Positions 41,434 through 50,159 of a DNA stretch of 64,000 bases are shown one piece after another; the first letter of the stretch is position 1, and every line of letters begins with the position of its first letter. The DNA is taken from NCBI RefSeq assembly GCF_022163125.1, contig NZ_CP091881.1:3038001-3102000 (forward strand). Direction: 5' to 3'. Under the pieces are notes generated by a model that did not search any database, had not been told where the DNA came from, and saw nothing but the letters and a program-made list of their open reading frames with translations. A program made the translations under genes and the position numbers. This stretch comes from Paenibacillus sp. HWE-109 (GTDB lineage Bacteria > Bacillota > Bacilli > Paenibacillales > NBRC-103111).

Positions 41434-42333
41434 CTATTTCTGATCATATTGCAGCAATTTTTTGAGCAAAATATCTGCTGATACATAAGGCATCCCCGCA
41501 CTTATTCGGGTGATTTCTTCGCTGCTGCCTGTGTTAATGCCTTCTCTTGTTGTTAAAAACAAAGAAAATCCAAGCTGTTTGGCGTCGTCTATAACTGGTT
41601 GATTGTATTCCCCTAATGGGAAACAGAGAAGCGAGAGCTGATTGTGAAGCTTGCTTCTCAGCAGCGCCTCACCCAACAGCAAATCTCCTCCCACTCGCTG
41701 CCGTTTTTCTTCTTCCGATTCCATTCGTTGCTCCTTTGGCAAGTAGATCCGATTAGTTAACGGAGGCACTAAATTGCCTGCTTCATCACGCTTTTTCTGA
41801 TGAAGATCATATGTATGCGAGTAAAAGCTAAAGCCATCGCGTTTCATCTCAACAATTTGAGGCCAGGTTAGGAATGGCAATGAGGGATTGTCGGAGTCAA
41901 CATCGCTCACAATAACAAAATTGGTCGCTGGATACCCCATCTGCTTGAGCATCGGATACGCCTTCTCATAAAAAGAACGATACCCGTCGTCAAATGTGAT
42001 GACAACCGCGTTCGGAGGCAACGCCTTCCGATGTGCATGGAAACAAGCATAATCTTCAATCGTTATTACATTATACTGATTATCTTGTAATACCTGCAAA
42101 TGCTGCTTAAATTTGTTAGGTGTTATCGTGATGAAAGACTCCTGATCATCCAGATGATGATACGTTAAAAACAGAGCCTTATTCGTATAATGAATCGATT
42201 TCTTAGCCATTGGCGAAACTTTGGGTGCGCTTACAGTAGAAGGCGAACAAATTGAATCCAATGGACTCTCCTGCTGTTCCGCCAGTGTCCAGCCCCCCGT
42301 GAGGAGAAGCAATAGTAGGAAGTAAGTGGGCAT
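41434..42333 (-). CDS. Extracellular polysaccharide deacetylase (IcaB/PgaB-like)
   Basis: 299 residues. A leading hydrophobic segment (YFLLLLLLTGGWTLA) directs export. The NodB domain has TYHHLDDQE near its start, the VITFDDGYRSFYEKAYPML motif 1, and SFYSHTYDLH (motif 2 histidines). The LCFPLGEYN segment replaces the usual RxPYG and suits the PgaB/IcaB branch, which deacetylates poly-N-acetylglucosamine. GGGGAGG precedes the ATG. It heads the run of genes down to 40818. Confidence 0.87.
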   Translation of the reverse strand: MPTYFLLLLLLTGGWTLAEQQESPLDSICSPSTVSAPKVSPMAKKSIHYTNKALFLTYHHLDDQESFITITPNKFKQHLQVLQDNQYNVITIEDYACFHAHRKALPPNAVVITFDDGYRSFYEKAYPMLKQMGYPATNFVIVSDVDSDNPSLPFLTWPQIVEMKRDGFSFYSHTYDLHQKKRDEAGNLVPPLTNRIYLPKEQRMESEEEKRQRVGGDLLLGEALLRSKLHNQLSLLCFPLGEYNQPVIDDAKQLGFSLFLTTREGINTGSSEEITRISAGMPYVSADILLKKLLQYDQK

Positions 42334-42478
42334 TCGAGATCAACCTCCCCAAGAAGCTCCAAAAAACCATCCCTACAATATACTCATAGGTTCAGCGATT
42401 AGAACGTCTCAATACCAACCACCATTGCTGTCATAACCTGCATACGTACAGTTTTCGAAGATCATGTGACCTAAATAT

Positions 42479-42937
42479 TTAGTTTGATACTGTCTTCAAA
42501 CGTTTAGGCGTTGCCTTGAACAGGATCAGACCAGTGATTAAAACAGTCACTCCTATTGTTTTTTGCATCGTAAGAGTAACTGTCTCCAGGCCGAACCAGC
42601 CTACGGAATCCCACCACAAAGCACAGATCAGCTGAGAAACCATGACAAGTAAGATCGCATTGCTGGCTCCTAGCAGCTTTACGCCCCTAACTACACACGT
42701 CACAACGCCAATTCCTAATAATCCGCTAAACCAGAACCATGCTTGCATGGGCTTTAATGCAAAAAATTCTACTCCTTCAAACAGCACTCCCATACAGAAG
42801 GAAGCTGCAAAACCCATTCCCAATACCAAAGCAGTCGTCGTCTGAGAGCTTACAGCTTCGTTAACTTTGCTGTTGAACATCGTTTGAACACTTATCAAAG
42901 AACCAGCGGCCAATGCCATCAAGATGCCCACTATCAT
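42479..42937 (-). CDS. DMT-type half transporter, DUF606/YdcZ family (first)
   Basis: 152 residues with five membrane helices, starting MIVGILMALAAGSLISVQTMFNSKVNEAV, the characteristic opening of DUF606 proteins. Such half-size proteins pair to make a ten-helix transporter of unknown cargo. Its start overlaps the Crp/Fnr stop by 4 bp. A second DUF606 gene sits on the other side of that regulator. Confidence 0.85.
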   Translation of the reverse strand: MIVGILMALAAGSLISVQTMFNSKVNEAVSSQTTTALVLGMGFAASFCMGVLFEGVEFFALKPMQAWFWFSGLLGIGVVTCVVRGVKLLGASNAILLVMVSQLICALWWDSVGWFGLETVTLTMQKTIGVTVLITGLILFKATPKRLKTVSN

Positions 42938-43650
42938 AGATGCTCCCTCCCTTCAGCACTCTCATAAATATTTCGGCCAGCTACCGTGATTAGCCCTAGT
43001 CGGTCTTTCACGACGAGTGTTCCACTTCTTCGCACAACGAATCCTGCCGAACAGAAACTTTGAAGCACTCGGTTCATATGCCGGTAACTGGTCCCGATCA
43101 GATTCGCCGTATCTTTTAATTTGGATACGCTTATGCTTGCTTGTATCTCATTCTCATCCTCAGAAGAAATCGACAACAAATAGCTGGCTAAGCGGACTTC
43201 TACGGGATACAGCAGATTGAAACTAAGTGAAATCGACTTCAAGTAGAATTTATGGGTTACCATGTCTAGCAAAAAGCGCAGAAAGGGTGCTTCCTCCCTA
43301 TACTGGCTTAACCAGCGCTTATGGATACCGATCGTCTCTACGGCGGATACCGCAGTTACGGTGTTTAGATTCTCCCACCCCTTCAAACATTCAATTTCCC
43401 CGATCAGCCCTAAAGGAGTTGTAAAATTTATCAGCAACGTTTTCCCTTCTGTTGAGGTTGTATATACTTTAACTTTTCCTTGCACCAGCAAAAATAGAAT
43501 TTGGGATTCTTCGCCTTGCAAAATAAGTGTTTCATCCGGTTCAAACCGGTATAAGCTCATATGCTGCCTCAGCGGTTCTGGGAAAACTTTTTCTAAGCCA
43601 AATTCACTTAAATAGCGACTAATCCGTGTCATGTCTATAAGCTCTTTCAT
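42934..43650 (-). CDS. Crp/Fnr-family regulator, YeiL-like
   Basis: 238 residues. Residues 20-130 form a cyclic-nucleotide-binding-type barrel (DETLILQGEESQILFLLVQGKV, TTPLGLIGEIECLKG). The C-terminal winged helix contains VSKLKDTANLIGTSYRHMNRVLQ. There is no N-terminal Fe-S cysteine cluster. The gene is sandwiched and translationally coupled with the DUF606 gene downstream, so it most likely controls those transporters. Confidence 0.87.
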   Translation of the reverse strand: MKELIDMTRISRYLSEFGLEKVFPEPLRQHMSLYRFEPDETLILQGEESQILFLLVQGKVKVYTTSTEGKTLLINFTTPLGLIGEIECLKGWENLNTVTAVSAVETIGIHKRWLSQYREEAPFLRFLLDMVTHKFYLKSISLSFNLLYPVEVRLASYLLSISSEDENEIQASISVSKLKDTANLIGTSYRHMNRVLQSFCSAGFVVRRSGTLVVKDRLGLITVAGRNIYESAEGREHL

Positions 43651-43690
43651 TTCAAGCGCTCCCTCCTCTACAGCGTATCGATTGCAACCT

Positions 43691-44116
43691 TTATACGGTT
43701 ATCAAAAGAATGCCAATAACCATTAACCCCACGCCGGCCCATTGCGCTGATCTTAATCGAAGCGGAGCTTGACCAAACAAGCCTTTCTTTTCCATCAAAA
43801 TGGTCGCAGTGATTTGAGAAATTAGCACTGCCGACACCGTCAAAGCTGCGCCATTGCGGTGAAACGCCGTGATGTTGCTGAACAGGATGAAGGCTGCCAA
43901 AGCACCGCCTAACTTATAAACAGTCTTCACCTGCTTGAGATCCCGCCAAGATCTATCGCGAATCAGCCAAACAAGCAGCCAGGCCGCTACGAATCCGGTA
44001 CCTTGGGTGAGTGTGGCCGCTTGCCAAGTTCCGATTCGTTCACCTATGTTCGCATTGGCTGCACCTTGCAATGTCAGGAATGCTCCGCCCAAACAAGCAT
44101 ATATAAATCCTTTCAT
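43691..44116 (-). CDS. DMT-type half transporter, DUF606/YdcZ family (second)
   Basis: 141 residues, five membrane helices, beginning MKGFIYACLGGAFLTLQGAANANIGERIG. It is the partner half of the DUF606 protein encoded at 42479-42937: both are too short to work alone, and the pair brackets their regulator. It lies 40 bp before the Crp/Fnr gene in the same direction. Confidence 0.85.
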   Translation of the reverse strand: MKGFIYACLGGAFLTLQGAANANIGERIGTWQAATLTQGTGFVAAWLLVWLIRDRSWRDLKQVKTVYKLGGALAAFILFSNITAFHRNGAALTVSAVLISQITATILMEKKGLFGQAPLRLRSAQWAGVGLMVIGILLITV

Positions 44117-44201
44117 TCTTATAAGCCTCCCTTATTCTCGGCACGTCTTCCTCTTATTTAACGATGTGCCTGAGTTTAGGGCAAGGACATATGTCCTCAA
44201 T

Positions 44202-44795
44202 CTATGGCAATAGATAACCTTTTTCTACTGCTTCTTCAAGCAGATTCGCGACAAATTGTCCTAATGCAGGAGCAGCTTCAGCGACGACAGCGACCCTCTT
44301 CTTTACCGCGCCAACCGAAACTTTGTGAGCTTTCCAGGCTATGCCTTCCGTATAGAAATTATGCAGCACAGGATGAAGTCGATCCATTGCAGCAGCATAT
44401 TTGGCTTCCGTCGTCTGACCTTCCTCGAATTCGAGCCATAAGTCCATCCACTCGGTCTGTTGATCCGTAGGAAGAAGCCCAAAAATACGTTTAGCAGCCG
44501 CTACTTCCCGATCCCATTTATCTTCATACCCTTTGACATCATAGGCAAAAGTGTCTCCAGCATCGATCTCGACCAGATCATGAATAAGCAGCATATGAAC
44601 GACTTTCTTCAAGTTCAAATTCTGATCGATGGCATGTTCTTTAAGCAATAATCCCATCACGGCTATATGCCAGGTATGTTCAGCATCATTTTCGCGCCGC
44701 GAGCCGTTCATTAGGTAAGATTGACGAAGCACGTGCTTCAACCCATCAATTTCGCGAATAAATTCGATTTGTTGTCTAACTCGTTCCGTATCCAT
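44202..44795 (-). CDS. HD-domain phosphohydrolase, YfbR-like
   Basis: 197 residues. Metal ligands of the HD fold are visible: HTWHIAVM (first His), LLIHDLVEIDAGD (HD pair) and the later Asp in MDRLHPVLHNF. This matches the YfbR/HDDC2 5'-deoxynucleotidase group, which dephosphorylates dNMPs. It lies 30 bp after the MFS transporter gene and is likely in the same transcript. Confidence 0.85.
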   Translation of the reverse strand: MDTERVRQQIEFIREIDGLKHVLRQSYLMNGSRRENDAEHTWHIAVMGLLLKEHAIDQNLNLKKVVHMLLIHDLVEIDAGDTFAYDVKGYEDKWDREVAAAKRIFGLLPTDQQTEWMDLWLEFEEGQTTEAKYAAAMDRLHPVLHNFYTEGIAWKAHKVSVGAVKKRVAVVAEAAPALGQFVANLLEEAVEKGYLLP

Positions 44796-44825
44796 CTCAA
44801 AAGTCTCCTTCTAAATTACTTTGCG

Positions 44826-46073
44826 TCATGACTGATCTCGCAGTCTTTTATCCAGCATGCCCTGTACGAACCACGCATACACAGCATAACCCGCCAGCAT
44901 GGCAATCGCCGTAAGAACGAAAGGCAGCGAATAATGATTTCCAGCCAAAATATAGCCTGCCCAAAAAGAAGCAATCGTGTTGCCAATACTGCGTGAGACC
45001 GTCCGCATACCTGCGAACAAGTTGCGGTCTTCTTCGGCCACTGCCGACATGCATTCGCTATCCATCAAATTGTTCAGCATAGTGAATCCCGTCCCGCGAA
45101 TAAGCAGCAATATCGCGAATAGCGACGCTGGCATAGCTAGCGCCATCAAGGCAACGACCACCATGTTATACAGAAACAGGAACACGAATGTTTTCCGGCT
45201 ACCCCATCGCTCTACGATATACGGCATAGCAATGGAACCGATAAAGAAGAAAAATCCAGACAATGCAAGCAATCCGGAAATGTTGCCGTCCTCCATCTGA
45301 AAGCGGAATTTCAGAATGACATTCAGGAAGGGACTTAGCAGTCCATAAGTAAAGCCTGAATTGAATATTAACAACGAGAGCAGCAATAGGAAATAGATCG
45401 CATGCCCCCTTTTGGCCTGGTTCGAAGGCTTCGCTCCTTGTACGCCGCGGGTCTCGCCAGCATCCCCCACCCTGGCATGTGTAGATGGAAGCAGCAATCC
45501 GCGTAATATACCTGAGAGCGCCAGACATCCACCAGCAACGAAGAACGCTGACTGGTAGGTAGAAGTTTGGCCATGCAGCCAATCCGGCAAGTAGCCGCCG
45601 AGCCATGTGCCAAGGCCAGTGAAAAATGTAAAAACGGCGAACAGCAAAGAATAAGCGCTTGTCTCTTCTTTCTTGCTGCGGCAATATTGGAAAATCAACT
45701 GAATTTCGGTGTTCACGATGGCTGTGATCGCAAGCGACCAGATGACCTGCGCAGCGGTAACTGCACCAAGGCTGGTTGCGAATCCGAACACCGTCAATGA
45801 CAGGAATGCCAAGAGCATGCCTGTTACGAGCATCGTTTTGCGCCCCACATGCTTCACGATGAAACCAGCCGGCAGACTAGCCAAGCCGATCGTCAATGCG
45901 CCTAACGATGTTATTCTGCCGACATCGCCCTTGGAGAAGCCTAGCTCTAGAAGGTGTAAATTTAGGATAAGGCTGAGGATGCCCACACCGATGCCAAATA
46001 AGCTCTCCGTAGCGATGAATCGCTTCACGCCAGGAGATAAATCACGAAATATATCTACTGTATAAGTCCACAT
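44826..46073 (-). CDS. MFS transporter
   Basis: 415 residues with twelve predicted helices. The conserved inter-helix loop 2-3 reads GFIVKHVGRKTML, the usual G-x-x-x-D/H-R-x-G-R-K variant. The central cytosolic loop is charged (THARVGDAGETRGVQGAKPSNQAKRG is split there). Substrate unknown. It begins 40 bp downstream of the tandem MerR gene read the same way, so that regulator may control it. Confidence 0.87.
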   Translation of the reverse strand: MWTYTVDIFRDLSPGVKRFIATESLFGIGVGILSLILNLHLLELGFSKGDVGRITSLGALTIGLASLPAGFIVKHVGRKTMLVTGMLLAFLSLTVFGFATSLGAVTAAQVIWSLAITAIVNTEIQLIFQYCRSKKEETSAYSLLFAVFTFFTGLGTWLGGYLPDWLHGQTSTYQSAFFVAGGCLALSGILRGLLLPSTHARVGDAGETRGVQGAKPSNQAKRGHAIYFLLLLSLLIFNSGFTYGLLSPFLNVILKFRFQMEDGNISGLLALSGFFFFIGSIAMPYIVERWGSRKTFVFLFLYNMVVVALMALAMPASLFAILLLIRGTGFTMLNNLMDSECMSAVAEEDRNLFAGMRTVSRSIGNTIASFWAGYILAGNHYSLPFVLTAIAMLAGYAVYAWFVQGMLDKRLRDQS

Positions 46074-46112
46074 GGATGCGCCTTTCTTCTTGCTGTTTTA
46101 ATAAGATTATGT

Positions 46113-46871
46113 TCAGTGCTCGCTATGAAAGGTATGAATGGGTTTGGAAAACGGCTCTTCAATCTTGCCTGCTAGACCTACTTCCATACATAACTCTATC
46201 AACTTATGAATCCCATTCAATTGTTGCCTATTGCGAAGATTAATGCGAATGAGAGCGTGTTCAGTAACTTCTTTCGTCTTTTCAATGCTTTGATGTTCTA
46301 CAGCTTGGACAAGCTCTTTCATTTTGCCTAAATAATACACAGTCCTTCTCAAATTGTTGATCAATAAAATTTGTCTCACATGAACGGGCGTATAAAACCT
46401 GTATCCATTACGAGGATCCCTTTCTGGCTTGAGAAGTCCTTCTTTTTCCCAATGGCGAATGGCTGAGGATTGAACATTGGTTATTGCGGCCACTTCACCA
46501 ATAGTCATCAATTTATTTAGCTTCCTATCCTTGAAAACAGTTAATTGGGGGTCTTGAAGCAGTACAAGCGACTGGTCAGCAGCCCTTTTTTCCTCATGTA
46601 ATTTGGCTTGTTCGGCATTAACAAGCCAAAATGCATGGTCCATATCTGCCTTTTGAATATCACGAAGCACATCATAAGTAAGTGTGAAACCAAAGCCGGG
46701 CAGCATGGCACGAAGACAGCGAAAATAGACCAAATGAACTTTGGTATAGAGACGATACCCATTATCACTTCGTTCAGGCAATGGGACGACTCCCCAAGAT
46801 TCATAATGTCTTAAAGCACTTGTGCTTATTTGAAGCTCTTTGGCAATATCTACAGGTCTGTAATATCGCAT
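46113..46871 (-). CDS. MerR-like regulator with two tandem DNA-binding domains
   Basis: About 252 residues. The first winged helix is YYRPVDIAKELQISTSALRHYESWGVVPLPE with NGYRLYTK; the second, from about residue 115, is LMTIGEVAAITNVQSSAIRHWEKEGLLKPE with NGYRFYTP. A normal MerR has one. The C-terminal 60 residues are a helical tail without cysteines. ATG 46871 has GGAG at 8 nt; the longer frame to 46934 reaches into the divergent promoter. Divergent from the hydrolase gene at 46974. Confidence 0.85.
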   Translation of the reverse strand: MRYYRPVDIAKELQISTSALRHYESWGVVPLPERSDNGYRLYTKVHLVYFRCLRAMLPGFGFTLTYDVLRDIQKADMDHAFWLVNAEQAKLHEEKRAADQSLVLLQDPQLTVFKDRKLNKLMTIGEVAAITNVQSSAIRHWEKEGLLKPERDPRNGYRFYTPVHVRQILLINNLRRTVYYLGKMKELVQAVEHQSIEKTKEVTEHALIRINLRNRQQLNGIHKLIELCMEVGLAGKIEEPFSKPIHTFHSEH

Positions 46872-46973
46872 CCATTCACTCCTTGATTTAATCACTTGCA
46901 ACTTTAAATTACCCCAAACTCTCGATTTATGCAAACCTTAAATCCAAAGATTAAAGTAAGGGGAGGATTCGAA

Positions 46974-47816
46974 ATGTTGAATGTAAAAATGCACGATGGC
47001 AATTGGATACATGTTGAGATTAAAGGGGATGGACCTAACCTGCTGCTTCCGGTAAATCCATTTCCGATCGAAGGGCCACAAGCCGAGGAGATGTTACAAT
47101 GGGGCGTAGATCCTGCCCTTGGCCGTTCTCTGATAGACGGTCTTTGCGATAAATTTCGTGTGATTGCCTTCGACTATGAAGGTCATGTTTTGAGTTTTGC
47201 TAAACCCGATACACTAACACCGAACAACATTACTATCGACTTTCTGTCCATTGCCGATACGGCAGATGCAGAGAATTTTGCCTATTACGGCTATTCATGG
47301 CTTGCTCTTTGTGGCATGCAGTTGGCGATTCGAACTCGTCGGCTTTCAGCCCTTGTCATGGGTGGTTTCCCGCCAATCGACGGTCCCTACCGTGAAATGC
47401 TGAGCGTCACCAGGGCGACGCATCAGTTGTCCGTTTCAACGATTGAGTCTTCGAACACCGCCCAGAACAACGCTTCAACTGACTTTGATTGGTCCCGAGT
47501 TGAAATAACAATGACTGTGGCTCAGACCAAGCAGTTCGTCACCTTATATCAGGTACTCCAAGATTTCAGCGATCTAGAGGCACAAACCATGATAACATGC
47601 CCACGTCTATGCTTTGCAGGTTCATCTGACAAGATTCATTATGGCAAACGTTGGGGTGATCAGGAAGTGGACATCGTTGGTCCGCTCATTACGCGGCGTG
47701 AGGAGATTGAAGCTCTTGGTTGGGATGTCTCACTTCTTGAGGGCCTTGATCATACACAGGCCATGCAAGCCGCCAACGTTTTGCCCATCTTGCGACCTTG
47801 GTTACTTACCAAGTAG
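46974..47816 (+). CDS. Alpha/beta hydrolase
   Basis: About 280 residues. The fold opens with WIHVEIKGDGPNLLLPVNP (oxyanion side), has FRVIAFDYEGHV, the nucleophile elbow AYYGYSWLALCGM with Ser in G-Y-S-W-L, a late strand TCPRLCFAGSSDK and the catalytic His in LEGLDHTQAM. ATG 46974 follows GGGGAGG. The MerR gene on the other side is the obvious regulator. The substrate is unknown. Confidence 0.85.
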   Translation: MLNVKMHDGNWIHVEIKGDGPNLLLPVNPFPIEGPQAEEMLQWGVDPALGRSLIDGLCDKFRVIAFDYEGHVLSFAKPDTLTPNNITIDFLSIADTADAENFAYYGYSWLALCGMQLAIRTRRLSALVMGGFPPIDGPYREMLSVTRATHQLSVSTIESSNTAQNNASTDFDWSRVEITMTVAQTKQFVTLYQVLQDFSDLEAQTMITCPRLCFAGSSDKIHYGKRWGDQEVDIVGPLITRREEIEALGWDVSLLEGLDHTQAMQAANVLPILRPWLLTK

Positions 47817-47827
47817 TGTAATAAGAT

Positions 47828-48424
47828 TTACTTCTGCTCTGTCATCACTGTTTTTTGCATAGCTTCCAGGTTTCGTTTCCAAGCAATTCGAGGATTGAGT
47901 TCAGGGGTCAAAATATATTGGGCATACTGTGCAGCACTGATTTCGATCTCCTCATCCGTTGCCTTAACCGCGCCGTACAAATTAAAATGTGGAAGCAATG
48001 TCAGATTAATTTGATTCGCCAAGGCTTGAAAAGGACGCATCAGTTCGCTGATCGTGTACCCGATCAAGCCTCCAGCCTGATAGGTCGCTTCTACACCACC
48101 GATTGATATTGCGAGAATAAGTTCTTTGCCGGCTACTTTCTTGCCTCCGTGACTAAACAGCCAACTCGTTGTAAATACGTCATCCACCCATTGCTTCAAC
48201 ATAGCCGGTGTGCTGTACCATTGTAGAGGGAATTGAAGCACTAGGCGATCATGTTCTGCAATCAATGCCTGTTCACGCTCAATATCAATCGTTTTTTCTG
48301 GATAAGCTGCGTACAATTCATGCACAGTTACTTGCTCAGGATACTTGTGCAATTCCGTTACCCAGCGTTTGTTGACACGTGACTCACGTAAATTAGGATG
48401 AGCTGCAATAACCAATATTTTCAT
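47828..48424 (-). CDS. NAD(P)H-dependent FMN quinone oxidoreductase (MdaB/KefF-like flavodoxin fold)
   Basis: About 198 residues. The flavodoxin-like start MKILVIAAHPNLRESRVNKRW, the LVLQFPLQWYSTPAMLKQWVDDVF loop and GKELILAISIGG are standard for the NQO/MdaB family, which reduces quinones by two electrons. ATG 48424 has AAAGGAG at 8 nt. It is probably controlled by the TetR gene 76 bp upstream, since a TTGAC/GTCAA dyad lies in its promoter. Confidence 0.9.
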   Translation of the reverse strand: MKILVIAAHPNLRESRVNKRWVTELHKYPEQVTVHELYAAYPEKTIDIEREQALIAEHDRLVLQFPLQWYSTPAMLKQWVDDVFTTSWLFSHGGKKVAGKELILAISIGGVEATYQAGGLIGYTISELMRPFQALANQINLTLLPHFNLYGAVKATDEEIEISAAQYAQYILTPELNPRIAWKRNLEAMQKTVMTEQK

Positions 48425-48465
48425 TACGTTAACTCCTTTCACTTCATAATCCCATCTTATTTTTG

Positions 48466-48483
48466 ATTGACATATAAGTCAAT
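48466..48483. promoter_or_regulatory. Inverted repeat in the quinone reductase promoter
   Basis: ATTGAC-ATATAA-GTCAAT, a perfect 6-bp-arm dyad 42 bp before the start codon. The half-site TTGAC matches the dyad in front of the tetR gene. Confidence 0.6.
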
Positions 48484-48500
48484 ATAAAAAGCAAAAAAAA

Positions 48501-49154
48501 TTACTTAGGCTTAAATAACGAAATCGCCGATTCTACAACTTGATCCAATATCGTCTTAAGCTGATCTTTCCTATCCGCATCGGGAATTCCTTGCGCTGTC
48601 AGCTCCTGTTGGACTTGATCCAAATAATTCATCCCCTGAGAGACAGATCCCCAGAATTGCACAGCCATCAAATTAGCGTCGCCTTGCTGAATCGCGCCTT
48701 GTTGGATGCCCTTCTCGATGGCCAATGTCATCTGAGACATGAAGTTTCTAATCCACTCAAATGGAGAAAACTCTTCTGGCGTGTACAAGTGATGCACGTC
48801 CAGGCTGATTCGCATATAAAAACGCTGCGTGACAGGATTCTCCAAAACCCGCTCGCAGACGATTCGTGCGTAGCTTTCGAACAACGCATAAGATGAGCCT
48901 TCTTGCTGGAAAAATGTCTTCGTATATTGCTTGGACTCCTCCATCATATACTCATACAACTCGCGGAACAAAGCTTTCTTATTTTTGAAGTAATAGTAAA
49001 CTAAGCCATGTGCAAGCCCTGCCTGATTCGCGATATCGCTCATTTCAGACGCGACATAGCCTTTATCGACATAAACGCGGATAGCCGCCTGTAAAATTTC
49101 TTGTTTTCGCTGCTTGCGAATGATTTCGTTTTGCTCTTTGGTTCTAGGAGACAT
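48501..49154 (-). CDS. TetR-family regulator of the quinone reductase
   Basis: About 217 residues. HTH: MSDIANQAGLAHGLVYYYFKNKKALFRELYEY. The C-terminal ligand domain has aromatic residues near a putative pocket. ATG 49154 is preferred; a GTG at 49166 is in frame. A TTTGACT/AGTCAAA dyad lies 20 bp upstream and a related dyad precedes the quinone reductase gene, suggesting both are its operators. Confidence 0.87.
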   Translation of the reverse strand: MSPRTKEQNEIIRKQRKQEILQAAIRVYVDKGYVASEMSDIANQAGLAHGLVYYYFKNKKALFRELYEYMMEESKQYTKTFFQQEGSSYALFESYARIVCERVLENPVTQRFYMRISLDVHHLYTPEEFSPFEWIRNFMSQMTLAIEKGIQQGAIQQGDANLMAVQFWGSVSQGMNYLDQVQQELTAQGIPDADRKDQLKTILDQVVESAISLFKPK

Positions 49155-49173
49155 CTCATTATTCACCTTTTAA

Positions 49174-49195
49174 TTTGACTTTGATAGTAGTCAAA
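49174..49195. promoter_or_regulatory. TetR autoregulatory operator
   Basis: TTTGACT and AGTCAAA are perfect 7-bp arms separated by 8 bp, 20 bp before the tetR start, the usual position for self-repression. Confidence 0.65.
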
Positions 49196-49249
49196 ATTAT
49201 AGAGATAACTAATCTATATTGTCAACCAATAGATTGCAAACGTTCAAGA

Positions 49250-50059
49250 TCAAGGCATCGTTCCGATTACGACAGTTGCATCCCGTTCCTCCGATCGAGC
49301 CACCTGTGGAATCAATCCACTCTGCGCGAAAATCTGGACGGTCTGAGGCGCCTGTCTCAGACTAGTCTCGACTAGCAGGCAGCCGCCTTGTGCCAACCAG
49401 AATGGTGCATGAGCCGCCACTCTGCGCTGAATATCCAGTCCATCCTCACCCCCATCGAGCGCCATCCGCGCCTCATGTATGCGGGCTTCCGGAGGAAGCA
49501 TCTTGATTGCATAGGTAGGCACATAAGGTGCATTCGCAACCAACACATCGACACGGCCTCGCAGCTTGGCTGGCAGCGCATCGTAGAGATCACCCTCGTA
49601 TACATTACCTCCGACGGCAGCGAGGTTGCGGCGCGCACAGTTTACAGCAGCCGGGTCGATATCAGCGGCGTGCAGCTCGATCCGTTCCACAGTGGTACAC
49701 AATGCTGTACCGACCGCACCCGAACCGCAGCATAGGTCAACGACAACGGCTCCTGAATGAGCACGCAAAGCAGCTTGTAGAACAAGAAACTCTGTGCGGT
49801 GACGAGGAACGAAGACGCCAATATCCACCATAATTCGTTGCCCGCAGAATTCTGCCCAGCCGATGACGTGCTCCAGCGGCAAGCCTGCTGATCGACGGTC
49901 CACCATGGCCATGAGGTCGTCTGGGCTGCATGCTGCTGATAGTAGCATCCGGGCTTCATCCTCGGCAAACACACAACCCGCGGCCCGCAGCCTGCTGACG
50001 ATGATCGTCTCATCGATCTGCCATTTCATTTTCTCTTGAATCGAACTGTTATTTATCAT
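49250..50059 (-). CDS. Putative protein N5-glutamine methyltransferase (PrmC-like)
   Basis: 269 residues. The helical N-terminal domain is followed by the SAM fold: AVVVDLCCGSGAVGTAL (motif I), AADIDPAAV, and the family's NAPYVPTYAI in place of the NPPY of true HemK/PrmC. PrmC proteins methylate the GGQ glutamine of release factors; this variant group is named for that similarity but its target is unproven, and a canonical prmC is usually elsewhere. The start is uncertain: no clear ribosome binding site precedes ATG 50059. Confidence 0.82.
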   Translation of the reverse strand: MINNSSIQEKMKWQIDETIIVSRLRAAGCVFAEDEARMLLSAACSPDDLMAMVDRRSAGLPLEHVIGWAEFCGQRIMVDIGVFVPRHRTEFLVLQAALRAHSGAVVVDLCCGSGAVGTALCTTVERIELHAADIDPAAVNCARRNLAAVGGNVYEGDLYDALPAKLRGRVDVLVANAPYVPTYAIKMLPPEARIHEARMALDGGEDGLDIQRRVAAHAPFWLAQGGCLLVETSLRQAPQTVQIFAQSGLIPQVARSEERDATVVIGTMP

Positions 50060-50159
50060 ATGAATAGGATAACAAACGTCTAGGAAATCTGCTTAATAAA
50101 GATTAGCTATAGTCATTCTTTCTGTCCTTATTCATTTCACACTCAGGGTCCGATATCGG

